DNA of 64,000 nucleotides, from positions 35,943,010 to 36,007,009 of the forward strand of contig CM060068.1 of NCBI GenBank assembly GCA_030533445.1, read 5' to 3'. Below, in pieces: positions 1-12,962 of this stretch (within the stretch, counting starts at the first letter, position 1; each line of letters begins with the position of its first letter). The translations under genes and the position numbers were made by a program. Below the pieces are notes generated by a model, which saw only the letters and a program-made list of their open reading frames with translations, made no database searches and was not told the origin of the DNA. The stretch comes from Cyprinodon diabolis. Its lineage: Eukaryota > Chordata > Actinopteri > Cyprinodontiformes > Cyprinodontidae.

Positions 1-2569
1 ACAGTTCTTGGAGTGTAATACATATCAAGATAGTTTAAAGATAAAAATAAATCAAAGAGAAAGTAAAATTAAAAAAAGCTGATTTTTATCTTTGTTTATT
101 TGTGTATCACTATTTACTAACAGTATTCATTTGAAATGTGAAAAGAATTAAAGAAAATAATCATATCAGGTCTAACATTAAATATTTGACATCAGCAGTA
201 TGATAGAAAGAAAGTATCTACATATATGATAATTCCAAAAAAGTTCGCTTTTCTGCATCTTGACTCATAAATGTCAAATCTGATCTCATGGAGTCAGTTT
301 TACGTTTAAAAAAAACGGATTGACTGTCCTGATTCTCAGACATGTATAATTCTTCCAATGAGAGCTTAGAGACATGAAACAAGAGATTCATTGAATTTAT
401 TTTGAGTAACTATTTGTGCTTAAGGTCAAAATGAGTTTGTACTATTAACACAGCTGCATTCCAATGATTCTAATGGAGAACCCTAATAAAGTTCTATTAT
501 GGGATATTATATTGCTTAAGGAAGGACAAAATTAATGTTTAAAAGAGTTAAAATTCAAAGATTAATTTGAATGTTTGGGAAAAGTTTGTAATCATAAAAA
601 AATAACCGTGATTGGGTGTGAAGTAAATGGGCTCTTTATATTTTTACAGTAAAATGTTTTTAGAAACAGGATTTACTAAAGCCATGGAATGGTAGGTGAA
701 TGTCTTATATCTTAATGCTCATTCCGTAATAGAGAACCCAGTACATTAAAAAAAAAAGCTTTTAATGAAGCAAAATAACTATAGGCTAAAATAGAGATTC
801 TCAAACATTTCAATCTGTTGTCCTGAAATAATTTTAAGGCAGAAATGCATGGAATCATTTCACTCTATATTAATTTATATATATATAAAATGAAAAGAGG
901 CATAATCTTAAAGTAAAAAAAAAATGAAATGAAATGATTCCAACATTTTACATCATTTTTATTTTAAAATTAATTTGTGATAACCAACTTGTGATGCTAT
1001 ATTCTGGTCCCTGGGGGTCCTGAGCCCCACTGAGTGTTGTTAATTTTGATTGATCAAAGATTTGACATCTAAAACATGATCAGTTTAGTTTAGAGCCACA
1101 TTATAGAGAAGAAAGTTACAAAACAGTACTTATCTAAAGGATAAGCTAAAATAAATTTGAATTAATGCCCCATTTATTTAAGGACTTCTTCTTCCACCTA
1201 CAACCTAATAAATATAAGAACCTCTTAGAAGCAGTGAAGTGGTGGGTCACTGAAAGCACCAAGAAAAAGATAAGGAGGGTCATAATTAGACAGTAATGGC
1301 AGGTGATACACCTCCACAGGAGAATCTCTCTGCTGACCAGAACCATCAACACGGGAGGTTCCCAGCAATAACACCCTGGAGTTAATTACAAGACCTGGCT
1401 GAACTCTGAGGACATGAGTGGGCTTTTATTACTGGGAGAAACTTTCCTTATATAATGGCTTGAAGGGCGCTGTGGCTAAAGCATTCGTCATCTGTCTGTT
1501 CTTACTTTATTCCTCTTCTCTTCCATGACAGGGTTAACCGTAATAGCTGTTGATAATGTCTTTCCATTAAGCAAATCAAATTTGCATTTGCAAAATGACT
1601 TTAATCTAAATTATAATAATAAAAGTCAGAGGTAAAGCTTGTTTGAAGCCCCTGTACAGCAAGTGACTGGTGCTTTTCTCCTGCAAGGCATTAGAATGTG
1701 CCTCAAAAGCATGAATAACCACTGGACTTATTCCCATTTGTAACAGCTTGACTTTATGTATTCTATTTTATAGACAACCATTGTCTGAACTGAAAGGAAA
1801 CTGTTCATGGTTTTGCTAATAGAAATAAAAGTAAAAGGAATTTGTCAATATCTTTCTATATTGTTATAGTTAAGAGTATTTTCTTCTGCTTATACCTTCA
1901 TTAAACAGCAATGGATGCATTGCTTGGAAGCAGTTTTCTTATATTTGCAAAGTTTCTTCTTGTAAATGTTCCCCAATGTTTACAGTGGCCTCCAATACTA
2001 ACCCCATTGAATCACAAAAAGGCTGGAGTCTTTTAACTGCCCCCTCAGTAAAAAAAATAGGCAATAAAAAATGCATTCAACCTTTTTAGAACAGCATATG
2101 ACTTTACTCTTACAGTTTGTGGTGGAGAGGCATAGTTTTAATCACGTGGTGTCAGCAGTGATTTGTAAGATCACCTGTTTTGCTCACCTGGTGAATTTCA
2201 GTGAGTGGGTGATAGAGGATGTTTAGTTTTTGCTGACCGCCTTAAGCTTTGGATGTTTTTTATGCGCTTGATCACGGCTCAAACCTGTGGATTAGTTTTT
2301 TCTTGTAAGCTGCATTGCATGTTTAGAAGATCAATAAAACAAAAGAATCTGAACTGTATCTTGGGCTGAATTCCCCTAATCAGCCGCTCACGATTCAGTT
2401 GTTTTGACTGTCGCCAATAGAGTTATTTACCTTTTGTCTTGGTTTACCACGCAACCTCTCCACCAAATACATCCACAGTTTTAGCTAAAATATAATTACA
2501 TAAGGGAGATCAATGGGCTCAAAATGGATCAGGAGTGCGGCTTGGTTCTTATGGTTCTTTAGTTCTAAT
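1..2569. other. Intronic, AT-rich, no gene seen
   Basis: Downstream (3') intron of the sema5b-like gene. No coding potential beyond random short ORFs. Around 1560-1625 there is a run of octamer/homeodomain-like words (ATTTGCAT, GCAAATCAAA, TTAATCTAAATTA) in sequence that does not look repetitive. Confidence 0.6.
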
Positions 2570-3689
2570 TAGGGCTGGGCGATATAGAAAAAAAGCTTAT
2601 CGATAAAAAAAAATGCATATTGATCGATATCGATAATTATTGAAAAGATTTGAAACCATATTTTATGTGCAGCTCTGCCTGGACTTTTTATGATATTGCT
2701 AAATGATTTAATTTTAATAAAGAACACAAACACAGACTTCCAATTAAATATTTATTTAACCAACTTTTTTAACCATAACAGAATTGTTTTAAAGAAAAAT
2801 AACTTAAGAGACCTGGGTTATGTTATTAAATCCTGACAAAGAATAAACTAAAGTGACCAGAAAAGTGACCAAAATAAATATAACAAATAAATAAATAGAA
2901 TACCCTATATGGGAGGGAATAGTGCACCACCAGCTTGTGGTAATTAAAAGATTGTACTCCACTCAACAAGAACAAAAACCCAAATCAACTCACCCTTTAG
3001 CCTAGCATTTCGATGGGCTATTTTTTCTCACCCCTATTCTTCTAGAGGTGCTACTGGCACCTCGTTATGGTTCAGCTTATTTTCCTGCCTTAACCTGAGT
3101 TATTACTTTGAAGTTGATGGCCCCTCAGCACTTTTCTCTCAACTGTTAGAACTACGTGGGAAACTGCCCAGAACTGAATATATATATATATATTTTTTTT
3201 CCCCCCCGAAATTCCCAAAGATTCCTCGGAGGAGAGCCGCGCCGGGGCCTACACAGCTCCTACTCCTGCGGGTGTGAGCGGCTGAGATGATAAAAAAAAA
3301 GTTGGTTGTGTTATCAGACTTGGTTTTCACTGGTTCCCGACACATTTTACAGATGACTGTGGTTTGTTTTTTGTCCGACTTGCCATGACCGAAATACTGC
3401 CAGACTGCCGAACTACAAAAACCCTTCTTATTTCCTCCGCCTCTCCTTGCTGCGACATCTTCATGTGCTCTGTGTTGTGGTTTGAGAGGGCGGCGCTTTG
3501 TGACGGCGTGCCTGGGTCCGCGATTGGTTAGGAGGAAGTAGTGACTAGCATAAACCTACATGATAGGCTACAATGAGAAGGAAGGAAAACTGCGTTTCTT
3601 TATCGAACTTTTATCGACACTGTTTTTTTCTATTGCGCCACACATCTATCGATCGATATATATCGTTATTGAATTATCGTCCAGCCCTA
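2570..3689. mobile_element. hAT-like non-autonomous DNA transposon, 1.12 kb
   Basis: Termini are inverted: tagggctgggcgatat at the left and atcgtccagccct(a) at the right, each followed by subterminal cgata/tatcg repeats. The flanks carry an imperfect 8-bp duplication, gttctaat (2562-2569) and gttctatc (3690-3697), the length expected for hAT insertions. The interior holds a GC-richer block around 3210-3560 and no intact transposase. Superfamily assignment is from the terminal motif and duplication length. Confidence 0.75.
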
Positions 3690-3759
3690 GTTCTATCCAA
3701 TAATTAAATAATCTGAAATAAACTCCCAGAAATAGTGGCTTTTAATCGATATTGAAAAC

Positions 3760-4005
3760 AGTTTTGTTTAAGGTGACCTTTGTTTACTCTATCTAAAAAT
3801 TATTTGTTAAGTTTTAAGTCTAACCTTTGTTTGTTTTTCTTAATAATTTTATCGTTTATATCATTTGTTACCAATTATTTTATCTTTTTTTAAATCAACA
3901 TGTCACTTTTCTTCTCTGTGTTGCCTATGTATTTTTTTCCTCATGTACAGCACCTTGCCACTGAAAAGTATGATATAAATAAAGCTGGCTTGTTTTAGTC
4001 TGTAG
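3760..4005 (+). repeat. Possible LINE 3' tail
   Basis: T-rich sequence ending in cagcaccttgccactgaaaag and ataaataaagctggcttg, resembling the 3' ends of L2/CR1-type LINEs of fish (a CACTTTG...ATATAAATAAA...TTG pattern). No coding part is attached. Weak call. Confidence 0.35.
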
Positions 4006-6051
4006 GCTATAAAAGTATTTGAATTTGATTGAAACGGGGAGTAAGGTATGACCAGAAGTAGTTTCTGTGTGCTGATCATCAGCTCAACCTTTTAGAGATG
4101 ACACTAAGCTCCCAAGCAAACCACAGGAACTTCTTCTATAAATCAACATAGCAACCATTTATTTTTGTGGATATCACATATTTTAGTCGTCTAGCAGCAG
4201 GAATATCAGATCATTCAGCCTGATGATGCATCCATCTTCCATTTCACTTATTTACGCTATTACAAAATGCAAAAAAAAAAAAAAAAAGCTGAAAAAAGCC
4301 ACAAACATATATATATATATATACTTTTTTATTTTGTTACTTTTTTAACTTTTACAACACTGGCTCAAAAAACTAGAAGAAAGTGGCAGCAAAAAAACGT
4401 GAAGATGATGCAACGTATTTGCTGAGCCTTTGGAGAGCTTAGACTTTGTCCGGGAGGCGAACAGACAGGAAGGATAACTACCCTGTTCCAACTCTTCCTC
4501 CTCTTTTTTACAGCCTCAAACTCCTGGGAGCCGCTGTGAGCCTGTTCAATTTAGGCCAGACAGATGGAGACAGTGTTTTCTGGTGATTGCATTACCATAC
4601 CCAACCCCAAAGAGGACAGCAGTTTTTGGAGAAAGGGCTGGAGTGTTCCCTCAGATTGGAAGAAGAAACAATGGAATGAAGGACAAAAGCTTGGATCTTG
4701 ATGATTTTTCTCATTATATCCTCTTATCACTCTCTCCCCCCATCTCCTCATACATGCTGACTTCTCACTGCATTTGTCTCTCTCCCAGTTGCTACTGCCT
4801 CTAGCTTGTTCTATCTATCACCGAAAATGGCTGCGGGCTGACCTGAGCAGCCATGTAGTGTCAAATACTGGCAGATTAACAGGCAAGAGAGCAGAAGGTT
4901 TAGAGCACAATTCAGCTTCTTCCCTGACAGAACACAGCGGAAAATCCACCACAGGGCGTTCCCACATTTAAACACACGCACTCCAAGAAAACCTGTGAGA
5001 TAAGCTGTTCATAGCAATGGTGGAGGTTTTTAGATGGCTAAACTTTCTTTACTTTACTTACAGTCGGATTTGATTTAATAAAAATACTTTTACCTGGAAT
5101 GTATTAGCATTTTTTATTGGTCCAACCTGAAAGGTATCGATGCAGCGCAGAGGCAGTGCATGCTGGAGTTTCAAGATTACAGGGGTGTGAAAAAGAATCT
5201 GCTGGCTTTTGCTTTTTAGTCTAAACTTATCAAAAAACACAATTTATGAATATGCAAAACCTTTTTCATTAATGAAGTTCTGGTTTGTGTGTAACTCTTT
5301 AAAAGTCAAAGGGGAATTTTATTTGCAGCAAATAAAATGAAAAAACACATAAAATCATAGATTCTGTTAAAGATATTGGCCAATATATATATTGGCTTAG
5401 GAAATCTAACAGACCACATAAAATAAGAGGAAGGAAGCAAAAATTGGTCCGTGTATCCTGAAGGGTCTTTAAGCAGAGGGTTTATAATAGAACACTGTAC
5501 AGAAATAAAGGGAGAAAAGCTGAAGCTACTGTTGGATAATCTCAGAGCCTTGCTGAAAGGAGATCTCTAAAATGTGGCTAAGGTACCATTTCTCCTGAGA
5601 TCATGGCTGTTTTGCTGCATTTATCTCAAGATGATGATGTTTTGTCCTAAATCCAAACATAAAAGCCTTTTTCTCCTCATCGAAAATGTCATGGGATTCA
5701 GTATGATGATGTGCTACAGCCTGATTGCTGTATTCTGAAAATTTGAATATCTTCCATAATATTTACGGGTTTGAGCTGGATGGCTAAGCAACAGCTGTTC
5801 TTGAGGCGTAAAGCTCACCAGCTAAACTGACAGGGCAGGCAACCGGCAGAGAAGCATCCAAGAGGCCAATGTAGGGTTCAAAAGAGAAAATCTATAACCA
5901 GGGCATCTATTATTCAGACAATTCCACTTATTTGACATTATGGAAGAAGATTTAAAAAATGGCTCAAGAGTGACTTAAAGAAATTCCTGCTGAACCTCTT
6001 TATCTAAGGCTATAAACTAAAGCCACAAATATTGCATTCAGTTTTATGGTT
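4006..6051. other. Intronic, no gene seen
   Basis: Contains a poly(A) run near 4270-4288, a short AT repeat near 4306-4322 and an 18-bp perfect palindrome gccaatatatatattggc at 5379-5396. Short ORFs near 4550-4970 have no recognisable domain. Confidence 0.6.
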
Positions 6052-6324
6052 ACAGTGGCAGCCAATCAAAAAAGGTCCTTCCCAGTCAAACGCCAGTTGA
6101 ATGGCAGCCAACTTCCGTGCAACTCCCAGCAGAATCCCGTCCAACTTCCAGCCACTGGAGTGACCCCCTCCTTCTCCTGGGTGTGCATATTTTTTACTCT
6201 GACTCCACCCTTTCACTGAATTACAGGGTCTGACCATGAGATGGTGCTTCTCTTTAGATCTTAATGTCCAAAAATCACGACAGAAATAATATTTTAGTAC
6301 AAATATTGGCTTAAAAAGGAACTG
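6052..6324. repeat. Interspersed repeat family A, copy 1
   Basis: Closely similar to 61549-61824 in the same orientation; shared blocks include cagtcaaacgccagt, aacttccagccactggagtg, ctgactccaccctttcactg and aattacagggtctgacca. The 128-residue minus-strand ORF over it is a by-product of the repeat. Class unknown; no terminal repeats identified. Confidence 0.75.
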
Positions 6325-6489
6325 TAGGGGACCAGCCAAGGACTCATCAAGGAAAGTGGAGAAATTCTGAATGTCTGCGACTATATAAGGGGACAAATAT
6401 GTTTAATAAGGAGGGAAACATTTGCAAAGCCTTTCACAAGTCCAACCATGTTGCTGGGGCTATCATTAGCCCTAGCATTAACTTGAGAA

Positions 6490-6713
6490 TTGAGTATAAA
6501 CATTTTGCATTTAAGAAAAAAAAAAAGTTTTCATCAGTTAATATGGTCCATCCAGGACTCCTCAAGTGGAAACGTTTTATTTTCACCTGGTTTATTTTCG
6601 TAAACTAAAATCTTCTTTAAGGAACCTTTTAGCATCTGATTATTAATCGAATGATCGAAAAAATAATCAAAAGACTAATCGATTTGTAAAATAATCGTAA
6701 GTTGCAGCCCTAC
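6490..6713 (-). repeat. hAT-like remnant ending gttgcagcccta, copy 1
   Basis: Ends in aatcgtaagttgcagccctac preceded by aatcgatt-type repeats, a common teleost hAT-type terminus. Its body (ggactcctcaagtggaaacg, ttcacctggttt) is the reverse complement of the body of the element at 36228-36580, so the two are inverted copies of one family. The left end is degraded. Confidence 0.6.
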
Positions 6714-8121
6714 ATGTTGCATTAAAAAGTTTTGGTCAACATTCAGCTTAACTCAAAATGCAGGGAAAAGTGTAAACTGCAAACTTTGGAAGTCTGTCTT
6801 TCCTCTTTGTAATGACGAATGATTGAGCTGCGTTAGGGCACATTAATCAATAATAATAGGCTTAAAACTCTTTCAGTTTCTCTATGTGCTGCTGTGTTCA
6901 GGTGAAAAACAAAACAAGGACAACAAAACAGCTGACCTGCTATGGTTTTTGTTTGGTTGTGTGAGTTTGCCAGTTTGTTTATTGGCCCGTAATGACTCCT
7001 AAATGCAGCTGCAACATGATTTCATGGAAGACTTTCCTCTTTTCTGCCTAGTGAAACATGCAAATCAAATAAACAGTATAGTAATCTAATGTTCCTTGCT
7101 ATGAATACTGCTCAAGATTGTTAAAATTATAATTTACTGTAGAATAATTTTACATCCTGCAATAAACTTTTAGCACACTTAAAGTGAGCTTTTCAAGAAG
7201 TGGGTCCCTAGATGCTCATAGACTCATAGATTTTTACATTAAGCTGATCTGTTTGCAGGTCTCTAAACATTCAAAGATCTAATAGTTTTTTAGGTTTATT
7301 AAATCAGGAAAAGAACCGATTTTCTGTTACATTTTCTGTCTTGAATATGTGCTTTAAGAAAATATGCACATACACGTTTTGATGCAAAAAAAGAGAAGTA
7401 ATAAATGGTAATAAAGTTTATAGAGAATTACTGCCCAGAGAGGGTTATAATCAAGGTAACAGATTTAGAAAGAAGCTCAGAGAAAGGAAACAACATGACT
7501 AATAATTAGTGTGAGGCTTGGCACATTATAATGAACTGTCTGGGGATATGTAGTGCTGTTAAATCCCAGAAACTGACATCTTGTTATTACAAAACTCTCA
7601 TTAAATTGGTTTCCCAGGAAAGCATTTTCAGCACCTAGAAGAATGACTGTGTGTGTGTGGGTTGTGTGGGTGTGTGTGTGAGTGTTACCAAAGTTTATAG
7701 TCATGAGACCTGCAAATTTAGTGGAACACTATGCAAAAACTTGTTATCATGGCAAAAAATGAATTTTCTGATGCGTCTCCTTGAAGCTAGCTTGTTGTGA
7801 CTAGATAACTGCTCCACATTTCAACAGAATGTGAATGAAGGGAAGAAAACTTCAGCCCAATTTTCCTGCTTTTGTGCCCACTGAGAATATGGCTTTGTTA
7901 AGAGGATTAATAAAACCCTTGATTCCGATTATTTTAGATCTCCAAAAAGTATTTTTGGCAGAAAGGTTAGCAATGAAAAGGTTTAAAGAGAAATAGGCTG
8001 TGATTTGATATTCGAAACCAAAAAAACATGATGCTCTTTTCCTGTGATGGCTGCAGTTACAGCCAGACAAACTGGGTGATCCTTAGCTAACTGCTACAAA
8101 CAGAATTACACATTTATATAT
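6714..8121. other. Intronic; GT-rich microsatellite at 7650-7685
   Basis: Ordinary AT-rich intron with an interrupted (GT)n tract at about 7650-7685. No gene seen. Confidence 0.6.
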
Positions 8122-8760
8122 CTGTAAAGATTCTCACTCATCCAGGTCATAATCAAAAAAAAGTTCAGTCAAGGCAATTGGACATTAAGTTTTCTACGAG
8201 ACGTTTTGCCTCTCTTCCAAGAGGCTTCTTCAGTTCTAACTAGTGGTGGGGAGCACTGAGATTAATATACTGTAGGTTTATCAAGTAATTAGGCACACTA
8301 AAGGTGGCTTTGAACCCTCCCAGTGGATTGGCCAAGGAGGTCACATGGGTGGTCGTTAGCTGCTTCTGATGAGCCGTTAACTCCCTCATCAGAGTTGTTT
8401 TTGGTAACATGTCTCATTGAAGTATGCGTCAAGGTAGGGCAGGTCAGAGGTGAATCTTCTGGGTATTGTTCCTAAAAGTTCCTTGTAGGTGTGTGAAAGG
8501 TTATGTCTAAGACCACCTCCTCTTTTGAGAGATGTTTTTTCAAGGTTAACAAAGATGACTTCCTTAACCCCTCTGTGAAACCATCTTTTTTCCTTTGCAA
8601 GAATATGGACATTGTTGTCCTCAAACAAGTTTCCTTTAGCCTTCAGGTGTAGGTGTAGAGGTGAATTCTGTCCTATCCTTTCTTCTTACTCTGTAATATG
8701 TCGGTTTAATGCATGAATTTCTCCTAATTTTTGCTTAGTCAAGCTCCACTCAGCTGTGCT
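8122..8760 (-). mobile_element. Penelope-like retroelement, 3' fragment with GIY-YIG tail
   Basis: On the minus strand, 8628 down to about 8389 encodes the end of a Penelope-like element endonuclease region: FEDNNVHILAKEKRWFHRGV, then KEVIFVNLEKTSLKRGGGLR and HNLSHTYKELLG. These are characteristic of the C-terminal part of PLE GIY-YIG proteins. An out-of-frame stretch just upstream (8629-8670) continues the homology, so the copy is frameshifted. The 3' untranslated part follows at 8122-8388 and includes the gaagaagcctcttgg and aaaacgtctc-type words and ends at the catccaggtcataat block. The element is 5'-truncated, with no reverse transcriptase seen. Confidence 0.8.
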
Positions 8761-10703
8761 GCAAACATCTCCCCCCGAGAAAACTAAGTTGAGTCCACTC
8801 CTCTGTTTGCAAAACCCAAAGAAGCATGTACAGATCATACATTCAAAGCCTCAGAGCATTATGGAAGTCAGAAAACAGCTCCTCCTCCAACATATTTTAA
8901 AATATGGTGCGCAAATAATCTGGTTAGTGATAGGCTGGCATTGGTAACTGAGCAGCCAGTGCTGGTAACTCACTGGATTGCCTACTTCCTCAGCTGTCCA
9001 ATAGCAGAGATGGGATGGTGTTAGCATTGGGATAGCTGCCATTGGCCTGTCATCCACAATAACAGACGCACAAAGTTGAAGTTGGCTTCCGACTGGTGCT
9101 TTTGAATCGGGAAACACCTTTATAAAGAGCTATTCAATGACTTTTGTCTGTATTTAATCCACTCTAGTTTTAAAATGTCTATTATTTGACCCTTCAAACC
9201 TTAATTATGTTAGACTATATCAAACACGGTTTGGGATTTGTTAAAGTTTTATCTCATTTGGGAAAATTTCATAAATGCCTATTTTAATACTTCCATTCAG
9301 GACCACATCTTAACCTGCCAGTTAAAATAACAGTTCTTAGACTTTTCAAGCCAATATTATATTATTCTTCACTATAGTAGTAGAAACTCTAAAAGCTAGT
9401 TTGGGATTTGTGGAACTTTAATCCAATTTATAAAATTTCAATAAATGCCTTTTTCCCATTGCTCTCTGCAATTATCAGCAATTACACTTTCCAAAGTCTT
9501 AAACATAGCTGAGATTTTTTCCATCACATCTAGATGATTGTTTTGTAGAAATAGGAACTTATGATGCAAAACAGCCACAATGCAGAGACACATATCTAGA
9601 TAAAAAAAAGTTTAAAAAGAAGTGCATTATGGATATTTTTTTTTTCAATGCCAGTTGTGTTTTGTTGCATTTTTTAAAACTATACTATACTTCATTGTAG
9701 AGAACCCTAATCAACACAGAAATAAACTATCAATTTTGCTTATTTTAAATTTTCTTTAAGTGATTATCTTCCCAAAAGTGCCAGTAGTGTTGAAAAATAT
9801 TATAACAATCATAGCACTGAAGATTTTTAACTGGATCAGTTGGATTTGGAGCTTAGAGTTTCCATTGGAAAAAAAAAACAGATGTATGTCTGTAATATTA
9901 TCATATGGAAGTAAATATCATCTCAGTGCTTCAAATCCTCTGCTTTAATTGCTATTTTAGTATATAATTACAAATTATCCAGCTTAGTGCATATTTTGTG
10001 TGGGGTTAATATTGTTTGTTGAGCAGAAATAGCATGTAACCACTATGTAAACATATGTTTTATATTCTAGGTTGGATTAATATGCTCTGATTTCAGATAA
10101 CATTAAACAACTGTCAAACTGGTCATGCTTCCTATAAAGTATTTAATTGAAGATACGCTCTGGTGCAACACAGTTATCATGGGAATATTAAATAATCGAT
10201 ATCTGACAGCTGCAGGCAGTGGCAGGTTTCTAAAACAAGTAGCTTTATTAGGCTCTACTATTTCTTACTCTAACCGTAAAGCTGATTCTACAGTACAGTA
10301 TGTTATGAAGGTCTTAGGCTCAATATCATTTAAAAAGTCTTTAGATCAGAATGTGCCAGGACAAAGTTATTGGCATTTCAGAACAGGAGGGTGCGTCAGT
10401 TTCTTCAGCACCACGGACAGCTCCATATTAATAGGGAATTAAAAAATAAGAGAGCAAATGCTCAACATGCTCACTGGAAAACACATGGACAACATTTTGG
10501 TTCAAGTTAACAATTTCTTTTTATGTTCACTGTGACATTTTCAAATAATCTAAACTAAAATCATAGTTGATATTTATTTTTCTGGGGACAAATTAACCTG
10601 TGTTCACCCGTGTTCAACTTTAACTGTTGCGGTTACATTTTCTCTCTGCATTCTATTCAAAACAGATAGTGTTTCTCCTTTTGTCTGTCTGTCTATCTGG
10701 TGA

Positions 10704-10748
<45 letters not shown>

Positions 10749-11867
10749 GTACTCCTGTCTTTCAGTCAATATAAAGGGCAAAAAATGAAGATGAAACAGT
10801 GTCTATAGCAATTTGGCAAAAAAACATGCCATCTGGAAAATCTGAAAGCAATCTCTGGCTGAAGTTTGCTGCAGCAGTGTGCATGTACAATACAGTATGC
10901 AAACAAATAAAAGTATATTTCTTCATTTACAGTATGTCAAAATGAACATGTAATTTATATTATTACGCTGAAAGCTAACAAACTTTCTTACTTCAGATAC
11001 CTTATTCAACCAAAGTAAATAGAACTTCTTAACTTCACAAATTAAAAAACTCATTTAGGCTTATTTCTGCTCCTGTTTAATTTGCATTACAGACCCTAGA
11101 GTAGATAAATGAGAAGATAAGGAAAAAGCTATATGAATACCGCCTGTCAAGTTAAATAAGGAATGTTGCTTCACTGTAAGATGACCATGAAATACACAAA
11201 AACAGAATGAAATAAAACTTAACTTCTGTAAAAAAAGACTACTGACTCCACACAATACAGATACAGTAAACACAAACCAACTTGTCAATCTGGGAAAACC
11301 GCAACAAACCTTTCACATTAGCTTTAAATGATAATATAAAGTTAATAAAAAACCTCCTTCCCATCCATTCTCAATTGGAGAAAAGGATCTGATAACCAAA
11401 TTCTGATACTTTCTAAGCTCTAAAAGTCATCCAAAACTAAGTGTCACTGCCAGTAGATCTAAACTTTAATATGTTCAAATATATAGAAGAAGCAGATGAA
11501 GCACAGAAAATGGAGCCAAAAACAGAACCTCCCAATGATTCCATCTGTATTTCAGTTTTCCAACAGCTATAGTCCTAAATGATAAAAAGGAAGCAAACCT
11601 ATCCAGATAGTTTTATGGTAACACTGGATATACCATCATGTCAGAGGTTAGCTTAAGTCTACAAATCAACCAAAACAGATAGATATGTTAATAGCTGATT
11701 AATTGATGTTTGATATCATCTTAAAATAATTTCAGATGATGACCTCACCTCAATGTACAGTTAATTATAGGCAAGACTGGAAGCATAAAGCTTACAAATA
11801 TGAAGAGTAGAACATCATGAGTAACCTGCTAATTCCAAATAATCTGTTATGGGGCTTATTCACTTAC
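8761..11867. other. Intronic; tetranucleotide microsatellite
   Basis: Intron of the sema5b-like gene immediately downstream of the 286-bp exon. (CTGT)n occupies roughly 10683-10749. No further coding exon recognised; 8930-9110 contains repeated gctggcattggtaact/gctggtaactcactgg words and may be an unrecognised repeat. Confidence 0.6.
10683..10749 (+). repeat. (CTGT)n microsatellite
   Basis: A tetranucleotide tract of about 67 bp, interrupted once near the start by ctatctggtgat and uninterrupted from about 10705. Confidence 0.95.
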
Positions 11868-12153
11868 ACATTGGTGGTGAAGATGCCGTAGATGAGATCT
11901 TGCTCAGGTAGGTAGAAAGTGCTCTGAAGCTCATTGTAGTAGAAAGGGATCTCTCCAGAGCGCGAGCAGTTGAGCCTCGCCTTCATGAACGTGGTCCAGG
12001 TGTCCTCCAGGAGGAACCGCCCACCGATGTCGTTCTTGCAGACCCTAGCCACGCGGGAATAGACTGTCTTGCCGCAGTCGTGTTCCACCGCGTTCTCCCT
12101 CAGGAAGAAGAAGGTAAAAAGGCCGATGTCGTAGGCTGAGATAAAGTGGGGCT
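11868..12153 (-). CDS. sema5b: sema5b-like exon, sema domain (NAVEHDCG...FTTNV)
   Basis: A 286-bp exon: 2 nt completing Glu, 94 codons, then GT of a split Val codon. Acceptor cccatcacag, donor gtaagtg. It encodes PHFISAYDIGLFTFFFLREN, the invariant NAVEHDCGKTVYSRVARVCK block, GGRFLLEDTWTTFMKARLNC and finally YNELQSTFYLP...YGIFTTNV. This is the most conserved part of class 5 sema domains and the best single piece of evidence for the gene. SAYDIGL and YSRVARVCKN follow SEMA5B rather than SEMA5A. The next exon should start with the third base of Val followed by NSIAAS; I did not find it in the remaining 11.9 kb to the left and infer it lies outside the window. Confidence 0.96.
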
Positions 12154-12962
12154 CTGTGATGGGAAAGGAGGACACAGAATGGAGGAGAGGATCACTGTGT
12201 TGATCCTTGGGGAAACAGAAATATTTGCATCATCCATCTTCTGGACACTGTTGCTTTGACCTTTGTTTGCATTACTGATTGCAATAAGAACCCTGAGCTT
12301 CTATTGTCACATTTCTGTTTAGGATGGTCTGAAAACAAGCCCCTGTGGTAAATGAGCAAATAAGATGGGAGGGTGTAGCTGGGGAGGGAGAGTGGAGGAT
12401 TAAACGATGGTTTCATATAAATCTGTCTGATCTTTAAATGCTAAATCCATGGAAACTGGATGCCTCTGTTGCATTTATTGCCCTGAATGACACAGAGAAT
12501 GATTAATGTCCTACAATTCCATAGGTTTCCAGGTGAGAGAGACTAAGAAATGGGATATAACTGACATTTATTGCCTTGAAACATCTAAAGAAATGGTTGG
12601 ACAGTGATTAAGGGGCCTCAGCTTATATATCACTTAGTCAGTTATATCAGTGAAGAGTCATTGGAGACAGTTACATAGGGACTTTAAACACATTTAGTTT
12701 CAGTCAAACTCTCTTTATGGAGCTCAAAGCAGATTGACAAAATCTAAAAATAGAATGAGACCCATAAAAATTGAAGCTTCTTCTCGTTATGTCACAATTA
12801 CCAAAGTTTTTTTTTTTTTCAAGGCTCATGCATAAGTTTTCAATGGATGGTTTTCAGAAGATTCATCTGAAAGTTTTAGGAGAAGCCAACAGGCTGTCTC
12901 TTCAAAGGGTGTTAGAGAATGGTGCTGTTATGTAAAAAAATGTACTTCTAAGATGGACTTAT

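Noticed and set aside
5379..5396. 18-bp perfect AT-rich palindrome
   Set aside because: Mostly an AT dinucleotide run; short palindromes of this type are expected by chance.
6010..6396. 128-residue minus-strand ORF
   Set aside because: Falls on an interspersed repeat that recurs at 61549-61824, where the frame is broken differently.
10683..10749. Regular short repeats as a possible CRISPR array
   Set aside because: A simple tetranucleotide microsatellite with no spacers, in a vertebrate genome.
1..11867. Next sema5b exon (third base of Val, then NSIAAS...)
   Set aside because: I searched the minus strand by eye for the expected sequence and did not find it; it probably lies left of the window.
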